From assembly GCA_963814975.1 (NCBI GenBank), contig CAWFFB010000016.1, positions 1 to 64,000 on the forward strand: a stretch of 64,000 bases of DNA, written 5' to 3'. Source of the DNA: CAVUXJ01 sp963814975 (lineage in GTDB: Bacteria > Acidobacteriota > Vicinamibacteria > Vicinamibacterales > CAVVIG01). The translations under genes were made by a program, and so were the position numbers. Shown in pieces: positions 26,367 through 36,002 of the stretch. Numbering within the stretch: position 1 is the stretch's first letter; each line of letters begins with the position of its first letter. The notes below the pieces were generated by a model that saw nothing but the letters and a program-made list of their open reading frames with translations, was not told where the DNA came from and did no database searches.

Positions 26367-26453
26367 TTGCTGTGGAATGGAGATATTACCTTCGTGCTCA
26401 TCATCCTGGCGACCATCGGCCTTTTCGTGTTCATCATCGCCAGTTCAGATTGA
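26367..26453 (+). CDS. possible 28-residue membrane peptide
   Basis: A frame from TTG 26367 reads LLWNGDITFVLIILATIGLF then VFIIASSD and stop. It is a single hydrophobic helix with polar ends. No ribosome site; kept because similar micro-membrane proteins are present nearby (18731, 25937). Confidence 0.22.
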   Translation: MLWNGDITFVLIILATIGLFVFIIASSD

Positions 26454-26845
26454 ACCGTCTTAGCGGCTAGTGAGGCATTGGTAAAAAGGTGGCTCCCCGC
26501 GCTATTGCAGAATCGTCACAAGGATCCGGTACAACTGTGCGCAACGGCGTACCGACAGGTCCGCCTTCGATCGAAGCCCGTGCTGGTCTGTGTCCAAGTG
26601 GACCGTGATTCAAGCTGAACATTACTAGAAGTAATATGAGCCCACCCCCTCTCCCCTATGACGTAACAAGGGCAACGACAACCGCGCGATGACCCGCACA
26701 TTTGCTGCGCCGGGCTGTGTGTTCGTCGTCTCAAGAGGACAGGTCATCCGCTCTGTTCAACGAGTTACGCAGGTACGCCCCTTGAAGTGCTCGCAGCATC
26801 GAAAGGCGCTCACTTCGGTTCGTGTGTTTTCAGAACGGGAAGTCC
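26454..26845. other. intergenic, nothing recognised
   Basis: No supported frame in roughly 390 bp. Confidence 0.3.
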
Positions 26846-27301
26846 ATGTTTCAGAATGTACTCACGGAACTTCGCCAGTTTGTGGGCCGCTTGCCATCAA
26901 GTGTTCTGATTGTGGGTACTGTGAGTCCCGAGCAACGAGCAGGGGCGCTGGAGGAGCTTTGTGCCCGGTGTCAGCGCGACGTGTACCATCCCCAGCGGAT
27001 GGCCTTCAAGCTACCGGATGTCTCCACCAGCATCCTCGTCGTGATCGATGAGGTTGCGGACATAGCGACCGATGATCAGCAGAGTCTCCTGCAATGGCTC
27101 GCACAGCACCCCGACGCGATGGTGCTCTCGTTTGCGATAAACCCCATATTTCCGCTCGTGGAGCAGGGCAAGTTTTTGGAGAGGCTCTACTATCGTCTCA
27201 ACGTGATGACGTTGAATGTCAATGATGACGCTACGTGGGCACCAAGCGACCGCTACCCGCGCCCAGTTCCGAAAAAACCGTTCATCGGACCCGCTCAGTG
27301 A
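26846..27301 (+). CDS. sigma-54-activator-like protein lacking the Walker A half
   Basis: 151 residues from ATG 26846: MFQNVLTELRQFVGRLPSSV opens where an AAA+ activator would have its first strand. Then STSILVVIDEVADIATDDQQ corresponds to the Walker B region (hhhhDEV), VLSFAINPIFPLVEQGKFLE to sensor I, and RLYYRLNVMTLNVND to the conserved arginine-finger LYYRLNVxxLxLP of sigma-54 activators. P-loop and GAFTGA are absent and no stretch of sequence remains for them, so ATP-driven remodelling by this protein alone is not possible. It may be a regulatory or remnant subunit. No DNA-binding domain. Compare the full activator at 16304. Confidence 0.55.
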   Translation: MFQNVLTELRQFVGRLPSSVLIVGTVSPEQRAGALEELCARCQRDVYHPQRMAFKLPDVSTSILVVIDEVADIATDDQQSLLQWLAQHPDAMVLSFAINPIFPLVEQGKFLERLYYRLNVMTLNVNDDATWAPSDRYPRPVPKKPFIGPAQ

Positions 27302-28030
27302 CGCGCGCTCCGTTAAGATGTCAATCCGTCAGATCGCGGGCGATCAACAGCACGCCCCCCACCTCGAAACGCTTGTCGCCGCTCGTGGATGCCAAGACGG
27401 CGCCGATCCTGCGGTGGAAGGGTGACGCCCACCATTTCCGATTTGGCTGAGGTGCGATGCGTCTCGACGTTTGCCGAAGCGCGTTGCCCTTCTGGACGGC
27501 ACCCCGATCTGCTTGTCACCAACCTTCGTCTTGGGGCCTTTAACGGCTTGCACTTGGTCCATCTCGCCAGCGCAGTGGCGTTTAGCGCAATACGGATACG
27601 GTCGGCATGCTGTGACGGTCATCCTACTAAAGCGCAACGGTCAGAACAACAAAGGCTTCAATGCGCGTCGCGTTCCAACCTGCCGTTTTATGGCTGCGAA
27701 CGCTACGAATGTGTGCCGCGCCTCGCAACCAACCGCGATTTAGCATCCGTGTTGAGGCAAGGGGGAGTCGCTTGCTATTTCACACATTGACGACAAGCCC
27801 GGCGCTGAGCGCGGATAGCTGTCGCCTGGTCGCAGCCATTCGCAGCCCTGGCGCTGGGACGGGAGGGGCTCTCGTCCGTCCAAGCGATTGTTCCAGAGTA
27901 GCGGTCCATGTGGCGTTGCCACGGCTCATCGGCCGAGAAACTGGGGGCGATGCCAGCGCCACTGCTACGCCGGACGTAGGATGGAACGGCATCCGGGCGC
28001 CGAGGCCGTCGCGACACTGGTGCGTGAGTC
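27302..28030. other. region without a supported gene
   Basis: Both strands show medium-length frames (for example minus-strand CAKRHCAGEMDQVQAVKGPK around 27560) but the frames change and no family is clear. The right part may be the non-coding left end of the IS110 element. Confidence 0.3.
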
Positions 28031-28165
28031 GTGCCCGTCGAGTAGCGTGGTCCGGGGAGTGACGTTCTGATCGTTGGTGACACCACCTCGGTGGTGATCC
28101 CGTTTGGGAGTCTGGTCGTTCTCGTGCTCCCTGTGCCCGGATGCTTCTACCCATGGAGGTGTCCG
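28031..28165 (+). ncRNA. candidate bridge-RNA region of the IS110 element
   Basis: The stretch before the IS110 recombinase gene has no coding frame but contains a strong hairpin CACCACCTCGGTGGTG (28081-28096). IS110 elements of the IS621 type are known to express a structured bridge RNA from the non-coding end before the recombinase gene, which programs target choice. Position fits; the fold and guide loops were not computed, and element ends are unknown. Confidence 0.25.
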
Positions 28166-29550
28166 ATGGCCGAGTCCCGCCCGCGTCGTCCGCGGCGTCC
28201 CCGACGGACGTCGCCTTCTGTGTTAGAGCGCATTAATCCTGATGCGGCCGGCATTGACTGCGGTGCCACCACGCATGTGGTGGCGGTGCCGCCGGATCGT
28301 GACGACGAGCCGGTGCAATCGTTTCGCACCTTCACCACGGACCTGCAGCGCCTCGCCGATTGGCTCGTGGCATGCCGCGTCACGAGCGTGGCGCTGGAAT
28401 CGACCGGCGTCTTCTGGATTCCGGTCTACGAAATCCTCGAAGCGCGCGGCTTGGCGGTCCATCTCGTGAACGCGCGGCACGTGCGCAACCTCCCGGGGCG
28501 GAAGAGCGATGTCTCCGATGCCGAGTGGCTGCGCGATCTGCACAGCGTCGGGTTGCTGCGCGCCAGCTTTCGTCCGACGGCGGCGATTGTGACGCTGCGG
28601 ACCTACATGCGGCATCGACAGACCCTCGTCGAGCTCGCCGCGATGCACATCCAACGGATGCAGAAGGCGCTGGTGCAGATGAATCTCCAACTCCCGTTCG
28701 TGATCAGCGACATCACCGGGCAGACCGGCCTGCAGATCATCCGCGCCATTGTCGCGGGGGAACGCAACCCGACGCAGCTGGCGCGGTTTGTCACGGTCGG
28801 TGTCGGGCGACGGTCGCCGAGATCACGGCGGCGCTGACCGGCCACTACCGGCCGGAACTGCTCTTCGCGCTCCAGCAGAATCTGGAACTCTACGACGCCT
28901 GTCAGCGACAAATCGACGGGTGCGATCGCGCCATCGAAGCCCACGTGCGCGAGCTGACCGCCACGATCGCCGCACCGGGACCACTCCCCACGGCGCGGGC
29001 GGCCCGGCAACGCATCGAACCCGCCTTTGACGTCCGATCCGTCTTACATCACCTGACCGGTGGGGTCGACCTCACGCAGATCGATGGGATCGGAGCCTAC
29101 ACCGCGTTGAAGCTCATCGCGGAGATTGGCACCGACATGCGACGGTGGCCGAGCGCGCAGCACTTCACCTCGTGGCTAACGCTTGCCCCGAAGAACAAAG
29201 TGTCCGGGGGCAAGCTCCTCAGCTCGCAAACGCAGCCCTCGGCGAATCGTGCCGCCACGGCGTTTCGGCTCGCCGCGGCCAGCCTCGGGCGGACCCAGAC
29301 GGCGCTCGGGGCTTTCTACCGCCGATTGGCCGCCCGCACCGGGAAACCGCAGGCCGTGACGGCCACGGCGCGCAAGCTGGCCGTCCTCGTGTATCACGTG
29401 CTCAAGGGCGACTTCGTGTATCGCGATCCCGGCGCCGACGGCTACGACGCGCAACAACGCGCGCGGCAACTCCAGCAGCTGCGTCACCGTGCGACACGAC
29501 TCGGCTTCGCCCTCGTCAGTCACGAGACCGGTGAGGTACTCGGAGGTTAG
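28166..29550 (+). pseudogene. IS110-family DEDD recombinase/transposase, one frameshift
   Basis: ATG 28166 (GGAGG nearby) starts a basic leader then AAGIDCGATTHVVAVPPDRD (Asp), VALESTGVFWIPVYEIL (Glu) and LPGRKSDVSDAEWLRDLHSV (Asp pair), the RuvC-like DEDD core. Near 28805 one indel shifts the frame, and the C-domain follows: LTQIDGIGAYTALKLIAEIG, FTSWLTLAPKNKVSGGKLLS and the serine-containing SANRAATAFRLAAASLGRT. Full length is about 460 residues. All catalytic residues are present. The gene is followed without a gap by an ISAzo13 element, which may have removed or invaded its right end. Confidence 0.82.
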
Positions 29551-30853
29551 GAGTCGTCAGGAAACAAGTACTCGAGGTCACCGTGTCGTAGCCGGGTGAA
29601 TCGTGTAATTCCAATCGCCGTGGAAGCGATGCCGTTCGAGGCGCACCGTGGCCATCTGCGACCTGTGTCACGGCAACGCCGCTCGGATAGCGGCCGCGAT
29701 CCAGCTCTGATCGGACGCGCAACCCCGATCGGCTGTGCGTCGCGCCAATCAGGCTCACGATAGTAGCGAGGTTCACGAGCGGTGTCCCGCGCCAGTTCAT
29801 CGCGATGTGGGAGAACAGGCGATGCTCGATCTTGTTCCACTTGCTCGTGCCCGGCGGAAAGTGGCACACCGTGATGGTGAGCCCGGTGCGATTCGCCAGC
29901 CGCTGCAGTTCCCATTTCCAGAGCCGGAGGCGGGCGCCGTTACTCCCGCCGGCATCCGCGGTGATCAGCAGCGACTGCGCGTGACGGTATACGGGCCGTC
30001 CCATGACACGCCACCAGCGACGGATCGCCTGGACCGCGAAACTCGCCGTGTCGTGATCGATGCCTACGCTCACCCAGCCTTCATCGCGCTGCAGATCGTA
30101 GACGCCGTACGGAATCGCTTTACCGCCCTGCGTCGCGGTGGCGGGGATCACGAAATCGTGGACGCGGACCCGCTGGGGCGTCTTCGCCGGGCGCCAATCC
30201 CGCCCGCCATTCTTGAAGTCGCCGACCAGCTCCTTCTTCTTCGTGTCGACCGAAATGGTCGGCTGCCGTCGTCGTTGCCACCGGCGAACGACCTGGGCGA
30301 TGTAGCGAAATTGCGCGTCCCGATCGGGATGCTGGCGACCCTCGCGGGTCTTAACGTTGCCTTGGAGGCTGTAGCCGAGGGCGTGCAGCAACTCCGCGAC
30401 CACCGTGTGACTGACGTGATGGCCCAGCCCGTCCAGCGCCACGGCCAACGTCCGCACGCTTCGGCTCGTCCAGCGCAGCGGAGAATCCGGATCGCCGGGA
30501 GCCGTGGGCTCCACCAACGCGTCCAAGTCTCGCAGAAGGGTCGGGTCGGTGACGGTCGCCCGCTTGCGTCCGCCCCCCGCGCGCCGGCTGCGCGACGGCG
30601 GCAGTGGGTGACGCACCTGCAGATCGCGCAGCCCGCGCTGGATGGTCGACTCGGCCATCCCGGTGGCGCGCGCCACCAACGCGATGCCACCGTAACCGAT
30701 CGCCTGGGCTTCTGTGGCAGCCCAAACGCGGCGGGACCGCTCCGTGAACACCGGCACCAGCGCGCCGTACTTGGCACGCAGGGTGGCCACCTGCATGCCG
30801 CACCGTACCACCTCGTGATTTGCCAGTACAAGGACTTATTTACTGACGCCGCC
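29550..30853. mobile_element. ISAzo13-family insertion sequence
   Basis: Imperfect inverted repeats GTCAGGAAACAAGTACT (29556-29572) and the complement of AGGACTTATTTACTGAC (30831-30847) bracket one transposase gene on the minus strand. The similarity extends a few bases outward, so exact ends are approximate. Left end begins immediately after the IS110 stop codon. Confidence 0.7.
29578..30811 (-). pseudogene. ISAzo13-family transposase, frameshift near the C-terminus
   Basis: The protein runs from 30811 (or ATG 30796): LVPVFTERSRRVWAATEAQA, MAESTIQRGLRDLQVR (helix-turn-helix), then ISVDTKKKELVGDFKNGGRD (first Asp), LLITADAGGSNGARLRLWKW (second Asp) and PPGTSKWNKIEHRLFSHIAM (Glu). Family members end with ..ATVRLERHRFHGDWNYTIHP; that sequence is present but one base out of frame from about 29665, ending at TGA 29578. 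The unshifted frame runs on to 29516 with unrelated sequence. The catalytic domain is complete, so activity is conceivable despite the altered tail. Confidence 0.82.
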
Positions 30854-30867
30854 TTAGTTTCTTGGGA

Positions 30868-30917
30868 GTCGCATAGTGACGAATAATCGCCGCTAGGGGC
30901 TTCAGGTCGCCACTTCT
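30868..30917. repeat. GTCGCGAAG palindromic repeat, diverged copy
   Basis: Begins GTCGCATAGTGACGA and ends TCAGGTCGCCACTTCT, so the outer arms can pair. Same plan as the copies at 38133, 41052 and 55529, with more changes in the left arm. Lies beside the detached kinase tail at 30984. Confidence 0.6.
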
Positions 30918-30983
30918 CCGTTGAGCATTACCTATCCGAGGCGGCGGTCCGAATCCGTAGTCCGTGCCGCGGCGAGCGTCGGG

Positions 30984-31130
30984 CTACTTCGCGCGCACGA
31001 GGCGCTGTCGCTCCTCGAGCCAATTCAGAACGACGACCAGACTCGGCGGCGGCGCGGTCTGCGTCCAGCCCGCGCCGGCCTTCATCATCAGAAACCGCTG
31101 ACTGTCTGGCGACACTGCCGTACGGACGCC
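30984..31130 (-). pseudogene. detached C-terminal tail of a kinase-propeller protein
   Basis: The minus strand reads VRTAVSPDSQRFLMMKAGAG then PPPSLVVVLNWLEERQRL and stops at 30984. This is the ending seen in the PD40-linked kinases here (last blade DGQRFLV..., then I-T-V-V-L/V-NW). It starts immediately downstream of the stop of the intact kinase at 31135, so a tandem copy was deleted leaving only this tail. Confidence 0.68.
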
Positions 31131-31134
31131 AGGC

Positions 31135-33891
31135 TCATGGTTTGAGTCCCGCCGCCCAATTCAAGACAACGGTGATGGGCGGAGCCGCGGCGCCTTCACC
31201 GCCCGCGGGGACGTTGACCAGGAACCGCTGGCCATCCCGCGAGGGCGCGTAGCCCGTGAGTCCGACTGCTGTGAACACCGCCTGCGGCGTGCCGGGTTCG
31301 ACGCGGGCCCCGAGCGCGATCGGCACGGCCATTAGCTTCTGATCCGTGGAGATGTAGAACAACTCCTTCCCATCGCGCCGCCACCTGGGTACCGTTCCGC
31401 CCGCATTCGAGATCTGATATATCGCGCCGCTCGTGGGGATCGTCTGCACGTAGATCTGGTCCTGGCCAGATGCATTGGATTGGTACGCCATCCAGCGGCC
31501 ATCCGGAGAGAAGGCGCCGTTCGTCTCAATGAAAGGGGTCTGCAGGTAGGGGATGGGGTTGCGCCCTTCGGCAGGCTCAGGGCGTCCCGAGCCGGTCGAG
31601 GGGCGGTCACCTTCGAGGGGCAACAGCCATAAATCGAGTGCAGTCTTCGGGCCCGCCTGCGTATAAAGGAGCCACTTCCCGTCGGGAGACCAGTCGAGCG
31701 GGAACCCGTTGAAGCCCGCATGGAGGAGCAATTCTTCCTCCCCGTTTCCCGCCGACGGCTTCTGGTAGATGTCGACCAAGTAGTTGCTCAATCCCTGAAG
31801 TGCAAAAACTAGACGGTTCCCGTCGGGGGACCACACCGGGTTCCTGCTGATGCCGGGACGGAATGTAAATCGGGAGAGCCCGTCCCGTCTCAGATCCTGA
31901 AGCCAGATGTCGGACTGAGAATCTCTGCCGCCCATGCCGCCGATTCCCACCGCCACGGTTGTTTCATCCGGTGAGAGATTGCTCGGACCGAGCACCGCGG
32001 CCGGCTTTGCCACCGCGCCAAGCCTCTTGCCCGCGCGATCCATCCAGACCAATTCCCGGTTGGAAACGCCGACTCCCGAGCGATACACCAGCGTGCCGCT
32101 CTCTGATACCGAGAACGCGCCAAAACCGAAGATGGTTCCGCTCAGAGGCACCTGTGCCGCGATGGGGATCATCTCGCCGGTGAGCCTCAGCTCGTTCAGG
32201 TCGAACGGCTGGGCCATCAACGACTCTTCACGCCGGAAAACGAGATACCCATTGCCGCCAGGGGCCGAGGGAGGCGCGTAGAGCGCATTCGTGGGGTCGG
32301 GCAAGAGGCGCACTGACATGCCGCCCTCGAGCGAGCCAAGAAAGACACCCGCGGAGGCGGGTTTGTCGGACCCGTCGTTGTACAGAAAGTGGACGCCATC
32401 GGGCAGGAAGACAGGAAACCGGTGACCCGGGGCGGAACCTTCTCGCACGAGCGTGGTCACGGGCGCCGGCACACCGCCGGCCGCAGACACACGCGCGAGC
32501 GGACTGCCGCCACCACCCCCGGCAAACACGATGACACCCTCGCGATTCCACGTGCCGCCGCGGCCGGCTGCCGCGTCGCACAACGTCTGAGGGGGTCCGC
32601 CCGCGACAGAGATTTTCTTCAGTTTCCCCTGGGCGAAAAACCCCAGGTACCCGCCGTCGGGTGACCAGAACGGAAACGTCGCGCCGTCGGTGCCCGCCAG
32701 CGCGCGCGGTTCGAGCAGCGCCATGTCGCGAAGCCACAACTGGTTTGGCCCGTCGGTATTGGCGATGAAGGCCAGCTGGCGCCCGTCCGGTGAGAGGGTG
32801 AACATCTGAGCCGCCGACGTGCCCGGCGGCGGAATCTGAAAGCGGACACTTGGTGCCGGCGCTGATGGTGTCTCGCGGAGGTGCACGAGGGCGGGAATCG
32901 CCGCCGCAAGCAGCGCGATGGCCAGTACACCGGGCACGGCCCATCCCAGCGTCCCACGCGTGCTGGACTTGCCGGACGCTGCGGTCGCGTCCATGGCCGG
33001 CACGGTGAGGGCGTCCTCAATCTCCAGCCGGGCATCCGCCGCCGAGTCGAGCCTCCGCTTGCGATCCTTCTCCAGACAACGCCGCAGCAACCTCCGGATC
33101 GGCGCGGGGGTGGTCACCGGCAGCGCGGACCAGTCGGGATCGCCGCGCAGCACCGCCGCGAGGGTATCGGATACGTCGTCGCCCGGGAAGGCGCGCGTCC
33201 CCGCGAGCATCTCGTAGAGCACACAGCCAAATGCCCACACGTCGCTGCGCTTGTCCGCGGTTCGCCCCTTCGCCTGCTCGGGACTCATGTAGGCCGCCGT
33301 GCCGAGAATCATCCCCGCCTGCGTCATCGCCGGCGTCGTGATCGTCGGCGACATGGACGCACTTGGCGACACCGTCCCGGTGGGCGCCATCGCCTTCGCC
33401 AGCCCGAAGTCGAGCACCTTCACGGTGCCGTCCGGCCGGACCTTCACGTTCGCGGGCTTGAGATCCCGATGGATGATCCCCTGCTCGTGCGCGGCTTCGA
33501 GCGCCTCGGCCACCTGCTTCGCGATCGGCAGCGCCTCGTCGAGCGGAAGCCCTGAGGCTTGAGATCTGGCACTTGCGAGTTCGGCGAGTTTTTCGGCGAG
33601 CGTCGGCCCCTCGACCAGTTCCATCACCAGCGCGATGCTCCCGTCCGCCTTCTCCAGGCCGTAGATGTGCGCGATGTTCGGATGGTTCAGGGCCCCGAGG
33701 ACTTCCGCTTCGCGTTGGAATCGGGCGAGCCGCTCGGCATCCGCGGCCACAGCGGCCGGCAACACCTTGATGGCGACCTGGCGCTTCAGGTTCGTGTCCG
33801 CGGCGCGATAGACCTCCCCCATGCCGCCGGCCCCGAGGGCGGAGAGGATCTCGTACGGGCCGAGGCGGACGCCGGGTTGTAAGGCTGGCAG
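31135..33891 (-). CDS. Ser/Thr protein kinase with C-terminal PD40 propeller
   Basis: About 918 residues if started at CTG 33891. The glycine loop LGAGGMGEVY lies partly before the first ATG (33822), so that ATG cannot be the true start; CTG 33891 sits exactly 13 nt after a TATAAT box, as in the other kinases. Kinase motifs: VAIKVLP (Lys), IIHRDLKPANVKV (catalytic loop), VLDFGLAKA, YMSPEQAKG. A transmembrane helix (GVLAIALLAAAIPALVHL) follows, then a periplasmic PD40/TolB-type propeller with repeats such as LSPDGRQLAFIAN, WSPDGGYLGFFA, WSPDGKWLLYTQ and FSPDGRWMAYQS. A one-pass receptor kinase is implied. Ligand unknown. Reading frame intact. Confidence 0.88.
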   Translation of the reverse strand: MPALQPGVRLGPYEILSALGAGGMGEVYRAADTNLKRQVAIKVLPAAVAADAERLARFQREAEVLGALNHPNIAHIYGLEKADGSIALVMELVEGPTLAEKLAELASARSQASGLPLDEALPIAKQVAEALEAAHEQGIIHRDLKPANVKVRPDGTVKVLDFGLAKAMAPTGTVSPSASMSPTITTPAMTQAGMILGTAAYMSPEQAKGRTADKRSDVWAFGCVLYEMLAGTRAFPGDDVSDTLAAVLRGDPDWSALPVTTPAPIRRLLRRCLEKDRKRRLDSAADARLEIEDALTVPAMDATAASGKSSTRGTLGWAVPGVLAIALLAAAIPALVHLRETPSAPAPSVRFQIPPPGTSAAQMFTLSPDGRQLAFIANTDGPNQLWLRDMALLEPRALAGTDGATFPFWSPDGGYLGFFAQGKLKKISVAGGPPQTLCDAAAGRGGTWNREGVIVFAGGGGGSPLARVSAAGGVPAPVTTLVREGSAPGHRFPVFLPDGVHFLYNDGSDKPASAGVFLGSLEGGMSVRLLPDPTNALYAPPSAPGGNGYLVFRREESLMAQPFDLNELRLTGEMIPIAAQVPLSGTIFGFGAFSVSESGTLVYRSGVGVSNRELVWMDRAGKRLGAVAKPAAVLGPSNLSPDETTVAVGIGGMGGRDSQSDIWLQDLRRDGLSRFTFRPGISRNPVWSPDGNRLVFALQGLSNYLVDIYQKPSAGNGEEELLLHAGFNGFPLDWSPDGKWLLYTQAGPKTALDLWLLPLEGDRPSTGSGRPEPAEGRNPIPYLQTPFIETNGAFSPDGRWMAYQSNASGQDQIYVQTIPTSGAIYQISNAGGTVPRWRRDGKELFYISTDQKLMAVPIALGARVEPGTPQAVFTAVGLTGYAPSRDGQRFLVNVPAGGEGAAAPPITVVLNWAAGLKP

Positions 33892-33904
33892 TTGCGGTAG
33901 CTGG

Positions 33905-33910
33905 ATTATA
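33905..33910 (-). promoter_or_regulatory. kinase promoter -10 box (TATAAT)
   Basis: TATAAT on the minus strand, 13 nt before CTG 33891. Surrounding 126 bp (33811-33936) are almost identical to 36616-36741. A transcription start about 7 nt downstream would leave only a few leader bases. Confidence 0.6.
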
Positions 33911-33936
33911 CGCCCGCGATTGGGTGATGTTTCCCC

Positions 33937-34325
33937 GAATTCCAGCCGGTCGGTTAAGGTGTCATTGATCGGATGGGCTGACTTCAGCAGAGATTCTCGC
34001 CACCGGACCGATTACGCCTCACAGCGCTTCCATAACGCTCCAAGAAGCTCGAGCCAATGCTGCCACCATTGCTGCCAAGTGAAACGAACACCCACCGAGC
34101 GACACTAGCATGACGAGGTGGTCCGACAGGTAACAAGCGGCGGGCTGGTGGATCGTTCAGGGCATCTCTGAGTCCAGTCCAGCTCGTCGCTTGACGTTTT
34201 TCCGAGTGCCAGCGGCATGAAGCTCGCGCACGACGTGAACCGGTAGTGGGACTGGGATCGCGGAAGTATCCGTCACGCACCGTGTTTTTCAGGAGCGAGA
34301 GCTAAACGCCGCTAGACGAAATAAT
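33937..34325. other. intergenic, nothing recognised
   Basis: No supported gene. It separates the kinase promoter from the end of the tannase gene. The string CGTGTTTTTCAGGAG near 34280 resembles CCGTTTTTCAGGAG at 38184. Confidence 0.35.
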
Positions 34326-35891
34326 TCAGGGAGCCTTGCAAATGAAGCTGGTGACATCATCGATGCTACCGCTGCCCTTGTACGTCGCCATCTGCGGGTA
34401 TGGGCACAGCGGACGAGTGCGATCAACCGCATTGTTCGTGAGATGCGAACCAAGAATCTGTGCCGGCGCCCGCTTCTGCTCCACCCATTGCTCGAGCGCT
34501 GCCAGTCCGTCGAAGCTGCTCGTCCCATCGCCGCCGGCACAGTGATTCATCCCAGGGACCATGAATAAGCGAATCGAATTCGATACCTTGTCCACGCCGC
34601 CGAGCGCCTTCACAACCCTTGTGTAATAGTTGATGCTGTTTCGTGGCGCGATGAGCTGATCATTCCAGCCGTGGTACATGAGGATCTTTCCACCGCGGCG
34701 GAAGAATGCCGTTAGATTCGGATCGGTTGCGTTGATGGCACCGTTGTCGATCTCGTCAGCCAGGGCGACGTCCTTGTCGAAGTCGAGTGTTTTGTAGTCC
34801 CAATTCGGATTCTTGAACACGACGTACCTGAAATGATCGGCGGAAATGCTGAACGGGGCCGGTCCCCCGGCCAGGCCCGCCCATCCCATTTCGCTGCCGG
34901 GCTCCAGTCCCGGAAAGATCTCGGCGCCCGTCCTCGGGTTCTTGGCTGGCCCGTAGATTTTGCGTGCGGCGTCTACCTGCTGCGCCGTCAGACATGTTGA
35001 CGTGTCTTCGCCGCTGCATTGCAATACCTTCGGGTCGAAACGGCAGCGCATCGGATCTTCAAGGACGCCATCCTTGACACCGTCGAGCCTATCGCACGCG
35101 TCGAGCACAGCCTTCTGAATCACCGCGTATTTCTCACGCGGGATATAGCTCGCAGAGTCTTTGAGCGTGGCATGAGCGACCCACAAACTCTGTGTCGCAA
35201 GGTGCGTCCAGTAGTTCGCCGGCGCACCGGCGATGATGCCATCGTAGTCAGCAGGATACCGTTGCGCTTCCTTGAGTCCTTGCCGCCCTCCGGTCGAGCA
35301 ACCGTTCCAGTACGAGACACGCGGTGCGCTGCCGTAATACGCATTCACGATGGACTTCGCTTGCACCGTCATCTCGTGCACGGCTCGGTATGCAAAGTCG
35401 ACGAGCTTCTCGGGATGTCCCAGCGCCCAGCTCGCGCCGCCGCCGACGTGCCCGGTATCGGTCGACGCGCCCGCGTACCCGCGACGGAGCGCACCGGCGA
35501 GCCCGCGCCAGGGGACCAGCGGGTTGCTATACGAGATCGTTCCGGCCCATCCGCCGTTGCCCACCGCCTGGAACTTGCCGTTCCAGCCCGACACGGGCAG
35601 CCACACCTCGATCCTAATGTCGGAGTCGCTGGACGGCTGTAACGTGGCTGCCACACGGCAAAACGCGGGCAGATCGCGAAAGGCCTGCGCGGCGGCGGGC
35701 GCAGGGGCCGCGCCCCCTAATGGAGCAGGCAGTGTGAACGCACCGGCATCGACCACCTGCGCGACCGTGATCGTCGTGTGCGGCAGTGTCAGGGACGCCA
35801 AGCGCTCACACGACGTCGCGGCGGTCAACGTTTGAGCGTGTGTAACCGTGGCAAGTAGAGTCCCGCACAGTCCGGCCGCGAGGATTTTCAT
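34326..35891 (-). CDS. secreted tannase / feruloyl esterase family protein
   Basis: 521 residues from ATG 35891, chosen because AAGGAG lies six bases before it and a signal peptide follows (MKILAAGLCGTLLATVTHAQ); the frame extends 29 codons upstream without support. Family motifs: VGNGGWAGTISY, GYAGASTDTGHVGG, YWNGCSTGGRQGLKEAQRYP (Cys-Ser of the CS-D-HC motif), ILMYHGWNDQLIAPRNSINY (Asp) and FMVPGMNHCAGGDG (His-Cys). The Cys pair should bridge next to the active site, as in this family. It would cleave gallate or feruloyl/aryl esters outside the cytoplasm. Located between two kinase genes on the same strand, 112 bp after the deleted kinase. Confidence 0.88.
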   Translation of the reverse strand: MKILAAGLCGTLLATVTHAQTLTAATSCERLASLTLPHTTITVAQVVDAGAFTLPAPLGGAAPAPAAAQAFRDLPAFCRVAATLQPSSDSDIRIEVWLPVSGWNGKFQAVGNGGWAGTISYSNPLVPWRGLAGALRRGYAGASTDTGHVGGGASWALGHPEKLVDFAYRAVHEMTVQAKSIVNAYYGSAPRVSYWNGCSTGGRQGLKEAQRYPADYDGIIAGAPANYWTHLATQSLWVAHATLKDSASYIPREKYAVIQKAVLDACDRLDGVKDGVLEDPMRCRFDPKVLQCSGEDTSTCLTAQQVDAARKIYGPAKNPRTGAEIFPGLEPGSEMGWAGLAGGPAPFSISADHFRYVVFKNPNWDYKTLDFDKDVALADEIDNGAINATDPNLTAFFRRGGKILMYHGWNDQLIAPRNSINYYTRVVKALGGVDKVSNSIRLFMVPGMNHCAGGDGTSSFDGLAALEQWVEQKRAPAQILGSHLTNNAVDRTRPLCPYPQMATYKGSGSIDDVTSFICKAP

Positions 35892-36002
35892 TACAACTCC
35901 TTGAATGCAAGATGGGCACGCACGAAGTAGAACACCACACGGCGCCGGGATGCAGACCCCGGTTAACGCATCCGGCACTGATCACTGCAACCGCGAGCGG
36001 CA

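Noticed and set aside
27344..27637. Minus-strand frame with CAKRHC and basic text
   Set aside because: Two cysteines only, frame changes and no homology recognised.
29735..30886. 383-codon plus-strand frame
   Set aside because: Antisense to the ISAzo13 transposase, which has the DDE motifs.
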